A DNA stretch of 64,000 bases from Stomatohabitans albus (GCF_036336025.1 NZ_JAYKKE010000002.1:1-64000), one strand, 5' to 3'. Shown: positions 8,801 to 20,409, counted from the first letter of the stretch. The notes: generated from the letters alone by a model not told the origin. A program made the numbers and translations.

Positions 8801-11426
8801 GGCAAAGAGGCCGTCATTGCATGAAGCTGAAGTGCTCATGCGTAAGGTTGAGTGGATCAAAGCGATGCATACGGCGGTAACCCAACGACCAAGTGCTCAT
8901 CGGTATACCCCTGAACAACTTGATGCGTTGGCCCAGAGCTACCCGATTGCCGAGTCTGGTTCACTGGTGAGCCGCTACCAAACGTTGGCAGAGCAATTCC
9001 TTGAATGGTTTACACCCGAACGCCAAGCGGAACTTCGAGAAGACAGTAGTGACTATGCCAGTGCATATGATCTTTTTTCCGCCTTTAATGCTCAGGCAGA
9101 AGGGTTAATGCAGTGGTTTGAACTCCAAGAGCAGTGTGCAAAGGCACAAAACCTTGGCCTTGGCGATGCTGTGAGCTATGCCTTAACGCTTAAATTGCCG
9201 CCAGAGAAGGTTCACGCTTTCTTATTAGCCACGGTGTACCGATCATGGATTGATGCGCAATTAGGGGTAGACCACCGATTTAGTTTCTCAGGTGCTGCGT
9301 CTAGAGATGACTTAGTGATCCAATTCCGTGATTTGGACAAACAACTCCAGCGTTCGTCGATTAGCACGATTATTGAAAAAGGACTTGACCGGCGTCCACG
9401 TTCACTTGATGGCCAAGCACGTGTTATTCAGCGTGAAGCCGAGAAAAAGCGTAAGCACATTCCGGTCTATGACTTGATCAACCAGGCGCGTGATGTGATT
9501 CTTCGCCTCCATCCCTGTTTTATGATGAGCCCGCATTCCGTCAGCCAGTATTTGCCGCCAGAGCGCATGTTTGATGTCGTTATTTTTGATGAAGCCAGTC
9601 AGGTACGTCCCGGTGATGCGATTAATTGCTTCTATCGTGCATCGGCTGTCATTGTTGCCGGTGATCAAAAACAGTTGCCTCCGACCGATTTCTTCCAGAC
9701 GATGGGTACTGACCTGGATGAAGAAGGCGAAGAGCACATGTCCAAGGATTATGAATCCATCTTGGATTTGATGAAGGCAAGTGGGGCATTCAGGCAACAA
9801 ACACTGAACTGGCACTACCGCAGCAGACACGAACACCTGATTGCATTTTCAAATATGAGTTTCTATGAGTCAAAACTCATTACGTTCCCAGGGGCGTTGG
9901 ATAAATCTGAAGATGCTGGGGTGAACTTTTACAAAGTGCCGGGCGTATACATGCGAAGCAAGGGACGAACGAATCCGATTGAAGCCAAAAAGGTGGCTGA
10001 ACGGGTGATGCATCACTTTACGACTCGGCCAACCAAGAGTCTTGGTGTGGTGACCTTTTCTATAGCCCAAGAAGAAGCTGTTGCCAATGCAGTCGAGTTA
10101 GCACGTAAAGAACGTCCCGATTTAGACCAGTATTTCACCGATGACCGCAGTCACGGGTTCTTTATAAAGACCCTCGAAAAGGTTCAAGGTGATGAGCGTG
10201 ATGTCATTATCTTTTCCATTGGCTATGGGCCAGATGAACACGGTCGGGTCTATAACACTTTTGGTCCGATTAACGGAGAAGGTGGCGAACGTCGGTTAAA
10301 TGTGGCCGTCACCCGGGCTAAGGAACTGATCGAAGTGGTGAGCTCCATGAGTGCCTCTGATATTCGAGAAACGGGGTCAGCAGGTGTCCGCCACTTTAAG
10401 CGTTATTTGGATTATGCCGAGCGTGGCCCTGTTGCCCTTAGTCTCGAATTAGGTCCTGAGGGGCGTGATACGGAGTCACCATTCGAAGATTCAGTGGTTG
10501 ACTACATTCGATCCCTTGGCTACGAAGTGCAACCGCAAGTGGGGGTTGCTGGGTATCGCATTGATATTGGTGTTAAACATCCCGACCAGCCTGGCGCATT
10601 CATGATCGGTGTGGAGTGTGATGGTGCGATGTATCACTCCAGCCGGGCAGCCCGTGACCGTGACCGCCTGCGTCATGAGATTCTCGAAGGCCTTGGTTGG
10701 CAATTGCACCATATTTGGGGGACGGACTGGTATCGCTATCGCTCCCGTGAACAAGAACGGTTGAAAGCTGTGCTCGAAACTGCCGCAGCTCAACCTGTTG
10801 TAGGGCGTATGAGTGTGCCCGATTATCAAGAGCAGGATTCGGTTGTTGAAATCCAGTCAGTTGAGATTCAGTTGGATGACAATCCATCCTGGGTGCAGGA
10901 TTACACGATCGCTGACCTTGAGGATATTCCTGACTCAGTCGATATTCGTAACCCAATCAACGCAGTACGGATCAAAGACTTCATTGAAACGCTTGTACGT
11001 GCTGAGGCACCTATTCATATGAGTTTGGTTAATACCCGCATTCGTGAACACAGCTCAATAGATAGCGTGGGGTCAAGAATAAAGGAAACCATACGAGGGG
11101 CCATAGAACTTGCTGATGTAATGGTCCGAGATGATTTCTTGTACGCATCTTCAGAAGTACCAATGGTGGTACGACGAAATACACCTGATTGTGTCCGTAA
11201 GATTGATCAAATTGCACCGGAAGAACTTGAGTACGCAATTTTGTGTACGATTGATGATGCGATAGGTATTGAACGTACGAACCTGATTCCTGCCGTTGCT
11301 ACGGTACTGGGTTTTCAACGGACGGGACCAGATATTCGCCGTCGTATTGAAACCACGATTGACCAGTTACTTCATCGTGGACTCATCACTGAACAAGGTG
11401 GTGGGTTAACCCGATCATCTTCTTAA
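5874..11426 (+). CDS. Giant DUF4011 / SF1 helicase / Vsr-like nuclease / DUF3320 protein
   Basis: An 1850-residue multidomain protein. A DUF4011-like N-terminus is followed by a superfamily-1 helicase split by a long helical insert: Walker A GPPGTGKS (about 349-356), Walker B IFDEASQ (about 1237), GDQKQLPPTDFF (about 1263), VQGDERDVIIFS (about 1438) and NVAVTRAKE (about 1477). Next comes a restriction-endonuclease-fold domain of the Vsr/MTES_1575 type, with YRIDIGV and IGVECDGAMYHSS (about 1560-1587) holding acidic residues that suit metal-dependent DNA cleavage. DUF3320 lies near 1690-1770. Proteins of this order occur in bacterial defence islands and have been proposed as single-gene anti-phage systems. 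GGAGG (5866-5870) lies only three bases before ATG 5874, so the in-frame GTG at 5877 may be the true start. A strong terminator follows. Confidence 0.88.
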   Translation: MVAVDMFSPFGGNAPQVPEDQHLDGGEPVAPQVAQALSQWRDALVNLDGNNRLLNFRPTRSRTIEFVQQTAAQVYTQIASSQETYVVGLKPTEALTDLNGDGIIDDEDVLIYEMGVVNDAQHAACVFTQKTQAEVDKSLRQTQIKARDEYMDRGIRVLYAGFGELEWTEHTRGDARRSPLVLIPVVLESDRPGARPYIQFSQDDAVINPALSIKLYEEFGIQLPPAEEMMALVEEGRIDDVLERYRSLDWPSGWRIQDRACLDVFAFANEAMYRDLLDNEAQIVQSPIIRAIGGGLGSDASPFDFEPVDHTTIDTVAEPETTPLVLDADSSQRAAIQAAVEGKSFILNGPPGTGKSQTIANIIGALIDAGKSVLFVSEKAVALDVVRDRLTDNGLGPFLFELHSKKANRKAVAAQLGQALVTQPVAPPRMSQVEMSRLRDIREQLTGYVTAANEIREPLGMSFFDLLGRLEALHNDVQGPPFGLDPLTITAETMADLEQLIASLTALWPTALKGKHALWYGAINRQDPRYLFQQILPVLEQIQQLLSETTAIRERFGFNSGSDLQRVATLLETWHREPSFHHNHWLTVTAIPALIQAVARYHQRTVELDQVISQIEEQFGNNWAEVRPLAEHQLPARDIAAGQIPGLTGETTARHMIGIRDGLVASKTKVDTLEKAIQALANHLGAEVPTTFDGVAALIRFAQVMTSQFPPHVGWINDPQALATAKQVATGMHDAYGQLSQTAQAVEGVFTEQALQVDLSEIQQLASTSTGLFGRLGSDHKRLRQLIGEISPLPWKDAVEHLPEAQAWAQASQRYQELNAQAQTVFASFLTPDAGLDWEKIRRTIQVTEQVQGVTIIHPHEAEQLVLDSGKQAAARQYGAAVQQLLHDVQTNHLKWTQADGVVPTALGTVTTRLNERIGIAEDLVRVVMRFQQLGPDVPIQTYVAVAYLRTWADSALQAATQARHALHAAAPLDQEAKRPSLHEAEVLMRKVEWIKAMHTAVTQRPSAHRYTPEQLDALAQSYPIAESGSLVSRYQTLAEQFLEWFTPERQAELREDSSDYASAYDLFSAFNAQAEGLMQWFELQEQCAKAQNLGLGDAVSYALTLKLPPEKVHAFLLATVYRSWIDAQLGVDHRFSFSGAASRDDLVIQFRDLDKQLQRSSISTIIEKGLDRRPRSLDGQARVIQREAEKKRKHIPVYDLINQARDVILRLHPCFMMSPHSVSQYLPPERMFDVVIFDEASQVRPGDAINCFYRASAVIVAGDQKQLPPTDFFQTMGTDLDEEGEEHMSKDYESILDLMKASGAFRQQTLNWHYRSRHEHLIAFSNMSFYESKLITFPGALDKSEDAGVNFYKVPGVYMRSKGRTNPIEAKKVAERVMHHFTTRPTKSLGVVTFSIAQEEAVANAVELARKERPDLDQYFTDDRSHGFFIKTLEKVQGDERDVIIFSIGYGPDEHGRVYNTFGPINGEGGERRLNVAVTRAKELIEVVSSMSASDIRETGSAGVRHFKRYLDYAERGPVALSLELGPEGRDTESPFEDSVVDYIRSLGYEVQPQVGVAGYRIDIGVKHPDQPGAFMIGVECDGAMYHSSRAARDRDRLRHEILEGLGWQLHHIWGTDWYRYRSREQERLKAVLETAAAQPVVGRMSVPDYQEQDSVVEIQSVEIQLDDNPSWVQDYTIADLEDIPDSVDIRNPINAVRIKDFIETLVRAEAPIHMSLVNTRIREHSSIDSVGSRIKETIRGAIELADVMVRDDFLYASSEVPMVVRRNTPDCVRKIDQIAPEELEYAILCTIDDAIGIERTNLIPAVATVLGFQRTGPDIRRRIETTIDQLLHRGLITEQGGGLTRSSS

Positions 11427-11443
11427 TGAGTAGTTCAAACGGT

Positions 11444-11470
11444 AATCGACCTGGCTACGCCAGGTCGATT
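11444..11470 (+). terminator. Terminator of the giant helicase gene
   Basis: AATCGACCTGGC and GCCAGGTCGATT make a perfect 12-bp stem with a three-base loop, followed by GTTGTTCT. It begins 17 bases after the helicase stop. Confidence 0.8.
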
Positions 11471-11539
11471 GTTGTTCTGAAAGGATATGCAGACATCTTG
11501 TCGTTGTTCGGTGTTCTTTCACCTCTACCTTGAGGAGAA

Positions 11540-11623
11540 ATGATAGTTCTAATAATGCCGATAATACCATTAGTTATCTATATAAATACAATTAGTATAG
11601 TAGATATTGCACTAAGTGAGTGA
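11540..11623 (+). CDS. Possible 27-residue hydrophobic peptide in AT-rich spacer
   Basis: A 27-codon frame, MIVLIMPIIPLVIYINTISI onward, made almost entirely of Ile, Val and Leu and ending in DIALSE. AGGAG (11533-11537) lies only two bases before the ATG, which is unusually close. The stretch from about 11538 to 11650 is far more AT-rich than its surroundings, which by itself favours Ile codons. It sits between two strong hairpins. It could be a tiny membrane peptide, a toxin-like peptide, or a chance frame. No homologue is recognised. Confidence 0.22.
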   Translation: MIVLIMPIIPLVIYINTISIVDIALSE

Positions 11624-11650
11624 GTATATGAATAGTGTCTTATAATATGC

Positions 11651-11679
11651 AAAAAGCCTGGCCTAAGGCCAGGCTTTTT
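11651..11679. terminator. Strong bidirectional terminator
   Basis: AAAAAGCCTGGCC and GGCCAGGCTTTTT form a perfect 13-bp stem with loop TAA, flanked by an A-run on one side and a T-run on the other. In the reverse direction it ends the 29-residue peptide gene at 11730-11819. In the forward direction it would stop any transcript crossing the AT-rich spacer. Confidence 0.88.
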
Positions 11680-11729
11680 GTATGTGTTTTTATTATATAA
11701 AAACGGGTGTGTTCAGTGTTGTTGCTACC

Positions 11730-11819
11730 TTAAGCAGCAATTGAAACCTCAGCATCAACAACGAGACCGGCCAATAGTGCAGCCATGAGGCCAAGGACGG
11801 TAACAGTGTTGATAGACAT
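11730..11819 (-). CDS. 29-residue hydrophobic peptide with its own RBS and terminator
   Basis: The frame begins MSINTVTVLGLMAALLAGLV and ends DAEVSIAA. It is one hydrophobic helix (about residues 5-21) with a short acidic tail. A GGAG site lies six bases upstream of the ATG, a good distance, and the strong hairpin at 11651-11679 lies 50 bases beyond the stop. Codon use is like ordinary genes here rather than AT-driven. No family is recognised. It may be a small membrane protein, a toxin-like peptide or a peptide signal. The well-placed RBS and dedicated terminator make it more credible than a chance frame. Confidence 0.55.
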   Translation of the reverse strand: MSINTVTVLGLMAALLAGLVVDAEVSIAA

Positions 11820-11931
11820 GAGGAACTCCATTGCATGTTGCTTGCGGTAACACAGAACACTCTGCCAGAGAGTTGGGGAAATGCGCTATTAAAACACTTT
11901 TTGTAGGTTCCTCATTACATGGAGTGAGATT

Positions 11932-13260
11932 TTATCGTATTCGTCCGAGCAAGGTTGCAACCTGCACCCCAGAAAAAACACCCGCTGGATCAAACTCGGT
12001 ACGAACCGCATTGAATGATGTGATCTCGGGATAGAGCTCGTGCATTTGTTCGAGACTCAACCGATGTACCCCATCCCAATTGGGTCGTCCTCCGTGATGG
12101 AGAAGCACATCCATGGCCGCCCCAAACCAAGGGCCAGGCCGGGTCCCTGGGATTGCAGCCAAGGTTAATTGCACACCTGGTCCGTTACTTGCTGGACTCA
12201 ACCAGGCACTCGTATCGTGCGCAACGGCAGTAATTTGTACAGGAAGCGGGGCGGGTACATTCATACTCACCATCACGTCATAAAGGGCATAGATGGCGTC
12301 CTTCCACGTCGCTGCTGGTAATACAGCACCCATGTGGTGTACCCCACGCACGTCCTTGGGTGGGATAGCGTGAGCAGCGGCTTGGACCTCCTCATTCGTT
12401 GACCAGAGTGATGCCATACCCGTTGCTGCAAGGTGTCGAGGGAGGCGGAAATTGGCAGCCAATGTGTGCATTCCTCGTCGTGCTAAACGACGGATAGCTG
12501 CCTTACCTCCCGGCGTCACGGGTTCATCAGTCTTATCCATCATCGTTAACAAGGCCTGATTAGAGTGGGGCAGCCAGTCAAACCACACCACATCATGGTC
12601 CTGGGTATGAGCCTCAAAGTCGGCAAAAACGGCCTCCATCGGTACACGAACTCGGGTAATGCCATAGTTGGTATCTGGCTGGACCCGCATCGCTACACGA
12701 GTGATGACCCCCAAGGTGCCCAAGGAACAGCGCGTCGCAAATAGGGCGTCTTCGTGTGTTAGCCAACGTCGATGGCCGATCCCATCAACAATTTCCATCG
12801 CCAAGATGTGAGCATGTAGCGGTGGGGCTATCGCTGCCTCCCCACGCCCGGCGGTTGCAATGAGCCCTCCCAACGTTGCAGTGGCGTTAGGTGAAAATAC
12901 TTGGGGGAGTGCACAGCCGTAGCTGCTGAGGGCCACCTCTATCGCACCGATAGCAGCCCCGGCATTCATCGTTACGAGCGGACGTGGCCCCGTATCATTA
13001 ACCTCCACCATGGGGATGTTGAGTTGAGCCAGGCTCACCATCGTGTCATTGGTGGCCATAATCGGGTTACACGACTGCCCTTCACCAACGGGACGAATCG
13101 TGCCACCACGTTCAGCAACCTCACAGATAATTTCGCTGAGCGCTTCTATAGATCGGGGATAGGCAAGAACATGTGGATGGGCGGTTACGGCACCTGATGA
13201 AGAACGCCAGGGATGATCTACTACTGCCACACCAGCAGGCTTAGGAAGGCTCACTACCAT
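11932..13260 (-). CDS. FAD-linked sugar-lactone oxidase family protein
   Basis: About 442 residues. The N-terminal half is a PCMH/VAO-type FAD domain: AYPRSIEALSEII, GGTIRPVGEGQSCNPI (pyrophosphate loop) and NATATLGGLIATAGRGE. The C-terminal half resembles the D-arabinono-1,4-lactone oxidase domain, ending with GGRPNWDGVHRL, close to the GGRPHWxK signature, and FDPAGVFSG. Such enzymes oxidise sugar lactones or alditols with FAD. The NPI in place of the usual serine/phenylalanine after the FAD loop, and the altered final motif, mean the substrate cannot be named. GGAG lies eight bases before ATG 13260; GTG 13263 is an alternative. It is divergent from the crcB pair with about 20 bases between. 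Confidence 0.8.
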   Translation of the reverse strand: MVVSLPKPAGVAVVDHPWRSSSGAVTAHPHVLAYPRSIEALSEIICEVAERGGTIRPVGEGQSCNPIMATNDTMVSLAQLNIPMVEVNDTGPRPLVTMNAGAAIGAIEVALSSYGCALPQVFSPNATATLGGLIATAGRGEAAIAPPLHAHILAMEIVDGIGHRRWLTHEDALFATRCSLGTLGVITRVAMRVQPDTNYGITRVRVPMEAVFADFEAHTQDHDVVWFDWLPHSNQALLTMMDKTDEPVTPGGKAAIRRLARRGMHTLAANFRLPRHLAATGMASLWSTNEEVQAAAHAIPPKDVRGVHHMGAVLPAATWKDAIYALYDVMVSMNVPAPLPVQITAVAHDTSAWLSPASNGPGVQLTLAAIPGTRPGPWFGAAMDVLLHHGGRPNWDGVHRLSLEQMHELYPEITSFNAVRTEFDPAGVFSGVQVATLLGRIR

Positions 13261-13283
13261 CACGAGGTCTCCAAACGTCGGGA

Positions 13284-13730
13284 GTGATGTTGTACCACAA
13301 TGCGTTCATGACCTCTATGCTTCCTCATATGGATATAACCGCAAGAATCCAATTCCCAGCCGCCACAATGGGCTGGGTAGCCTTGGGTGGAGGGCTAGGC
13401 AGTGCACTCCGTTGGGCGTTGAGTGACCTCTTCGCCTTCCCCGTCGGGATATGGGCGGTGAACCTCCTGGGGAGTTTTTGCCTTGGGTTGCTGATCGCAT
13501 GGACAGCCGCTCGAGCCCAACACCCGTCATGGGTATTACCAGCCCTAGGTTCAGGATTCTGTGGCGGATTCACTACCTTCTCTACGGCAATCTTTATCCT
13601 TGTTGACCAGGCTGTAACCCACCAGATTCTTGCGTTTCTCATTGTTATGATCGTCATGCCAATGGGTTGCGCCCTTGGCGCCCTCGCAGGGCACTATTCG
13701 GTTCGCATTTTACCAAAGGCTATTCAATGA
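13284..13730 (+). CDS. crcB: Fluoride channel CrcB/FluC, first subunit
   Basis: Up to 148 residues with four membrane helices. Family hallmarks are VALGGGLGSALRWALSD, VNLLGSFCLGLL (pore Asn) and GFCGGFTTFSTA (the Phe-box and Na+ site). It exports fluoride by forming a dual-topology dimer, here probably a heterodimer with the next gene. The start is uncertain: GTG 13284 and ATG 13287 abut a GGGAG site too closely, while ATG 13308, 13317 and 13329 lack one; a start near 13329 gives the usual length of about 130. The gene ends ATGA-overlapped with the second crcB. No fluoride riboswitch is visible in the 20-base upstream gap. Confidence 0.93.
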   Translation: MMLYHNAFMTSMLPHMDITARIQFPAATMGWVALGGGLGSALRWALSDLFAFPVGIWAVNLLGSFCLGLLIAWTAARAQHPSWVLPALGSGFCGGFTTFSTAIFILVDQAVTHQILAFLIVMIVMPMGCALGALAGHYSVRILPKAIQ

Positions 13731-14137
13731 TGATGCTCTTAGGTGTGTTCCTCGGTGGTGGACTGGGGGCCGTCCTGCGCTGGGTATTCGGGCATGTCAT
13801 GAAGCCAGTTGATCTTGGTGCAAGGTTCGATGCATTCATGCAAACACCAGGCACGCCGCGGGCCCATTTCCCCTTGGGTACGTTTGCGGCCAACATGCTT
13901 GCCTGCTTGCTTCTTGGCGTGGTATCCACGGTCATTGATCACTCCCAGGTTGAGTTCGTGACCCTATCAATTGGTTTTTGTGGCGCCTTAGGAACGTATT
14001 CAACATTTAGTGTGGAACTCATCTCCCTCTGTATGAACCGGCAGTGGCATATGGCAGTCACCTACGCCGCGGTATCAACCATTGGTGGCTTACTTTTGTT
14101 ATCCACAAGCTTGGTTGTCGGCACCGTGGTGATGTAA
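13727..14137 (+). CDS. crcB: Fluoride channel CrcB/FluC, second subunit
   Basis: A 136-residue four-helix protein: GVFLGGGLGAVLRWVFG, FAANMLACLLLGVV and GFCGALGTYSTFSVE. ATG 13727 overlaps the stop of the first crcB (ATGA), so the two are translationally coupled, as is usual for Gram-positive heterodimeric Fluc pairs. The Asn of the second motif and the TYSTFS box are kept, so both subunits look functional. An in-frame extension to 13667 lies inside the first crcB and is rejected. Confidence 0.92.
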   Translation: MMMLLGVFLGGGLGAVLRWVFGHVMKPVDLGARFDAFMQTPGTPRAHFPLGTFAANMLACLLLGVVSTVIDHSQVEFVTLSIGFCGALGTYSTFSVELISLCMNRQWHMAVTYAAVSTIGGLLLLSTSLVVGTVVM

Positions 14138-14231
14138 CGAACGATAGGGTCCCTGGCTCAAGAACAGAGCTAAGCGGTCAATCAATCACACGTGATCAAT
14201 CAGTATTAAGACGATTGGAATGGGTAGATAA

Positions 14232-14270
14232 TTATCCACACGTTTTGGATATAGCTCAAAATAATCCACA
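14232..14270 (+). other. Pair of DnaA-box-like sites upstream of comEA
   Basis: TTATCCACA (14232-14240) is a perfect consensus DnaA box. TAATCCACA (14262-14270) has one mismatch and lies in the same orientation exactly 30 bases downstream, about three helical turns. Both are in the AT-rich gap of 184 bases between crcB and comEA. Two sites are too few for an origin. They could be a DnaA-responsive control site or coincidence. Confidence 0.35.
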
Positions 14271-14309
14271 GGTAGATATAGAGGGTTGAAAGGCATGTGT
14301 AGGTATTGA

Positions 14310-17269
<2,960 letters not shown>

Positions 17270-17291
17270 CACCGAGTCGCCCGCTGGGGCC

Positions 17292-18146
17292 TTATGGTGA
17301 AACGAGTTCTGGGCGGTGTGTAGCTGCTTTCATTGAAGCAATAAAGGCTTCTAGCTCTTGCTGTAAGGATTGCACCTGCGCAGTCGTTGGCTCCTGTTCC
17401 CAAACCGCTACATGAGATTCAATGATCTTCACCACGGCACTACCGGTGATCGCCCCATCAGCACCGGCTACCAGCGCCGCTCGAACATGGGTGGGTTGGG
17501 AGATACCAAACCCAAGCAAAATAGGTGCCGACGCAGCTGTGCGAAGCCCCGCAACAATCTTCGGAAGGTCGGTGGTTTCAGCTTCTTGGTCGGTGCCGGT
17601 AACGCCTACTCGGGAGACGGCATACACATAGCCGTGTGTTGCGGTTGCCACGGCGTCGAGCGTGGGTTGGGTTGCTGAAGGGGGTGCGATATACACCGGA
17701 TCAATCCCTGCATTGCGAGCCGCGTTTGTAAATGGAGCAGACTCTCTAATCGGAACATCGGGAATGAGGACCGAGTCAACACCTACAGTTGCACACATCT
17801 CATAAAAGGTGGCCAACCCCAAACTGTGTACCAAGTTGGCGTATACCAACAATCCGATTGGTATGTCAGGATACCGAGAACGTATGGTGCCCAGCAGCGT
17901 AAATGCACTTGACGCCGTGGTACCGGCAGCTAACGCACGAATATGCGCTGATTGAATAACTGGGCCATCGGCTACAGGATCAGAAAAGGGGATACCAAGT
18001 TCTAAAGCGTCAGCACCACCCGCTACGAGGGCATCAATAACGGCCAAACTTCCTTCGATGTCGGGGTCTCCAACCATCGTGAAGGGCACCAATGCTCCTT
18101 CTTGGCGCTTGGCCAACCGGTTAAAACAGTCAGGATAACGAGACAT
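17292..18146 (-). CDS. trpA: Tryptophan synthase alpha chain
   Basis: A 284-residue TIM barrel that cleaves indole-3-glycerol phosphate to indole and glyceraldehyde 3-phosphate. ALELGIPFSDPVADGP carries the catalytic Glu and Asp, and VSRVGVTG and FGISQP form the phosphate site. AGAGG precedes ATG 18146. It is the last gene of the trp operon, 11 bases after the trpCB fusion, with which its product forms the alpha2beta2 complex. Confidence 0.96.
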   Translation of the reverse strand: MSRYPDCFNRLAKRQEGALVPFTMVGDPDIEGSLAVIDALVAGGADALELGIPFSDPVADGPVIQSAHIRALAAGTTASSAFTLLGTIRSRYPDIPIGLLVYANLVHSLGLATFYEMCATVGVDSVLIPDVPIRESAPFTNAARNAGIDPVYIAPPSATQPTLDAVATATHGYVYAVSRVGVTGTDQEAETTDLPKIVAGLRTAASAPILLGFGISQPTHVRAALVAGADGAITGSAVVKIIESHVAVWEQEPTTAQVQSLQQELEAFIASMKAATHRPELVSP

Positions 18147-18157
18147 AGGAACCTCTT

Positions 18158-20407
18158 TTACATCGTTGTGGGTTGGTCAGCCGAAGAAGGGATTGACGAT
18201 GAGCCGTGAGGATATGCACGGGCGTGGTCAACGAGTTCAGCCGCTCTGGCAACAGCACCATCATCGCTAAACGAACCGCCGAGATAGTCGCGCACATGGT
18301 CGAGGTCCTTATCGCCACGGCCAGATAAACACACAAGAATGACCGGAGGGTCTTGGCTGTCAGGCGCCGCGTCAGCGAGGTGGAACGCATGGGCAAGGGC
18401 GTGGGATGATTCGAGGGCAGGGATGATGCCTTCATGGCGAGCAAGCGCACAGAATGCTGCAACAGCCTCATCGTCGGTTACCCCCACATAGGTGGCACGG
18501 CCTGTTTGGGCTAACCAGGCATGTTCAGGACCAACCCCCGGATAATCCAGTCCTGCAGAAATGGAATACGATTCAAGCACTTGGCCATCATCAGTGCGCA
18601 TCAAATACGAGTGTGTTCCGTGTAAGAGACCCGTTTTGCCCGCATGAATTGGTGCGCCGTGGTGGTCGGTATGGAGGCCCTTCCCTGCGGGTTCAACACC
18701 GTAGAGGGTGACAGACGCATCATCAATGAACTCTGCAAAGGTGCCAATCGCATTCGACCCACCACCCACGCACGCAACCACGGCATCGGGGAGGCGACCA
18801 GTATGGGCGAGCACCTGGGCACGGGCTTCTGTTGAGATAATCCGGTGGAACTCACGCACCATTGTCGGGAATGGATGTGGGCCGGCTGCCGTACCCAGTA
18901 GATAGTGGCTGGTACCAAACGTTGCCGTCCAATCCCGTAAGGCTTCGTTTACGGCGTCTTTTAATGTGCCTGACCCTGCCGTGACGGGAATGACGGTTGC
19001 GCCCATCAACTCCATCCGTTCAACATTGGCGGCTTGGCGGACCACATCAGTGGCCCCCATATAAATGGTGCATTCCAGTCCTAACAGCGCACATATCATC
19101 GCCGTAGCAGTCCCATGCTGACCGGCTCCCGTTTCGGCTATGACACGTTTCTTCCCCATGCGCTTGGCTAATAGTGCTTGGCCAAGTACTTGATTCCCTT
19201 TATGGGCACCCCCATGTACGAGATCTTCACGTTTTAACAGAATGCGTGCCCGATGATGACCAGGAAGATTGCGTAATTCGGTGACGGGGGTGGGTCGTCC
19301 TAAATACCGATGTAACAGCGCATTGATCTCCGCGATAAATCCCGGGTCGTCGATGGCGTCGACAAACGCAGCTTCAAGTTCGTCCAGGGCAGGGATCAAT
19401 AACTCTGGCACATATTGGCCGCCAAAGGAACCAAAATAGGCCGGTAGCACGGTGTTCTGCTCCGGTTCTTGTCGTAACGGGTCATGCTGATGCGGTTCTT
19501 GGTCACCGAGTTGCGCACTCGAACGCGGTTTCCACTGCAATATGGCATCATCGTGGATCAAGCTGTCTGGCCCCATGGAGGGTTGCCCTCCGGCGAGGTC
19601 ACGAGCCGCGGTTGCGGGGTCATCAGCGCCAGAGAGGTGCGAGCCAACCAGGAGGGCATCAACGAATGGGGTGAGTCGCGTGACGTCATTACGGTCTCGA
19701 ATCCCTGATTCCCCAACCACAATAACCCCCTGAGGGACGTGCGGGGCCAAGGTTTCTGTTTTCCCAAGGTCGGTTGAGAGGGTGCGTAAATCACGATTAT
19801 TGATGCCGATGATGCGACTCCCCAGTGCGATTGCACGATTGAGCTGGTCTTTATCGCCCACTTCGGTTAAGACATCCATGCCGAGTGCGGACGCCAGCGC
19901 TGAAAACTGTTGGTAGGCCGTGTCATCAAGGACTGAAAGCATCAGGAGGACCGCATCTGCCCCGGCATGGCGTGCCGCGTGAATTTGAATGGGATCGATG
20001 ATGAAGTCTTTACAAATCACCGGTTGGTGTACGACCTTGCTAACGGCGGTGAGATGGGTGAAGGTACCACCAAAACGATCAGGTTCGGTTAGCACGCTAA
20101 TGGCCGCCGCATAGGGGGCATACTGTTGGGCCAATCGCGCTGGGTCATAGTGCTGGCGGATGGTGCCCAAGGTTGGTGACGCTGACTTGCACTCCATAAC
20201 GAGGGCGGGGCCAATCGCGCGAGGCGCTCCTTGTTCAGAACGCGTGCGTAGCGCTGCTTCGAGTGATCGTGTTGAACGCGGAAGCTGTACGCCACGAAGA
20301 TGGCCATACTGTGCACGAAGTTCAGGAAGTCGGGTCGTGCGAGTGGCAATAATCTGTTTAAGTACATTCTCAGGTTGAACGCGGGATGAAGGGATAGGGG
20401 TAGACAT
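18158..20407 (-). CDS. trpCB: Fused indole-3-glycerol-phosphate synthase / tryptophan synthase beta
   Basis: 749 residues and two whole enzymes. Residues about 1-270 are Trp[30 protein letters not shown] and VGESGI. A charged, Gln/Pro-rich linker (about 275-322) leads to Trp[30 protein letters not shown] (PLP lysine), [13 protein letters not shown] and VGGGSNAIG. The fusion joins the steps on either side of TrpA, so indole-glycerol phosphate made by the first half could pass to TrpA bound to the second half. AGGAAA, formed by the last codons of trpD, serves as RBS. No trpF is in the operon. TrpC-TrpB fusions are uncommon; the better-known fusion is TrpC-TrpF. Confidence 0.95.
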   Translation of the reverse strand: MSTPIPSSRVQPENVLKQIIATRTTRLPELRAQYGHLRGVQLPRSTRSLEAALRTRSEQGAPRAIGPALVMECKSASPTLGTIRQHYDPARLAQQYAPYAAAISVLTEPDRFGGTFTHLTAVSKVVHQPVICKDFIIDPIQIHAARHAGADAVLLMLSVLDDTAYQQFSALASALGMDVLTEVGDKDQLNRAIALGSRIIGINNRDLRTLSTDLGKTETLAPHVPQGVIVVGESGIRDRNDVTRLTPFVDALLVGSHLSGADDPATAARDLAGGQPSMGPDSLIHDDAILQWKPRSSAQLGDQEPHQHDPLRQEPEQNTVLPAYFGSFGGQYVPELLIPALDELEAAFVDAIDDPGFIAEINALLHRYLGRPTPVTELRNLPGHHRARILLKREDLVHGGAHKGNQVLGQALLAKRMGKKRVIAETGAGQHGTATAMICALLGLECTIYMGATDVVRQAANVERMELMGATVIPVTAGSGTLKDAVNEALRDWTATFGTSHYLLGTAAGPHPFPTMVREFHRIISTEARAQVLAHTGRLPDAVVACVGGGSNAIGTFAEFIDDASVTLYGVEPAGKGLHTDHHGAPIHAGKTGLLHGTHSYLMRTDDGQVLESYSISAGLDYPGVGPEHAWLAQTGRATYVGVTDDEAVAAFCALARHEGIIPALESSHALAHAFHLADAAPDSQDPPVILVCLSGRGDKDLDHVRDYLGGSFSDDGAVARAAELVDHARAYPHGSSSIPSSADQPTTM

Positions 20408-20409
20408 AG

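Noticed and set aside
13264-13283. Fluoride riboswitch before crcB
   Set aside because: The gap to the divergent gene is about 20 bases, too short, and the conserved core is not seen.
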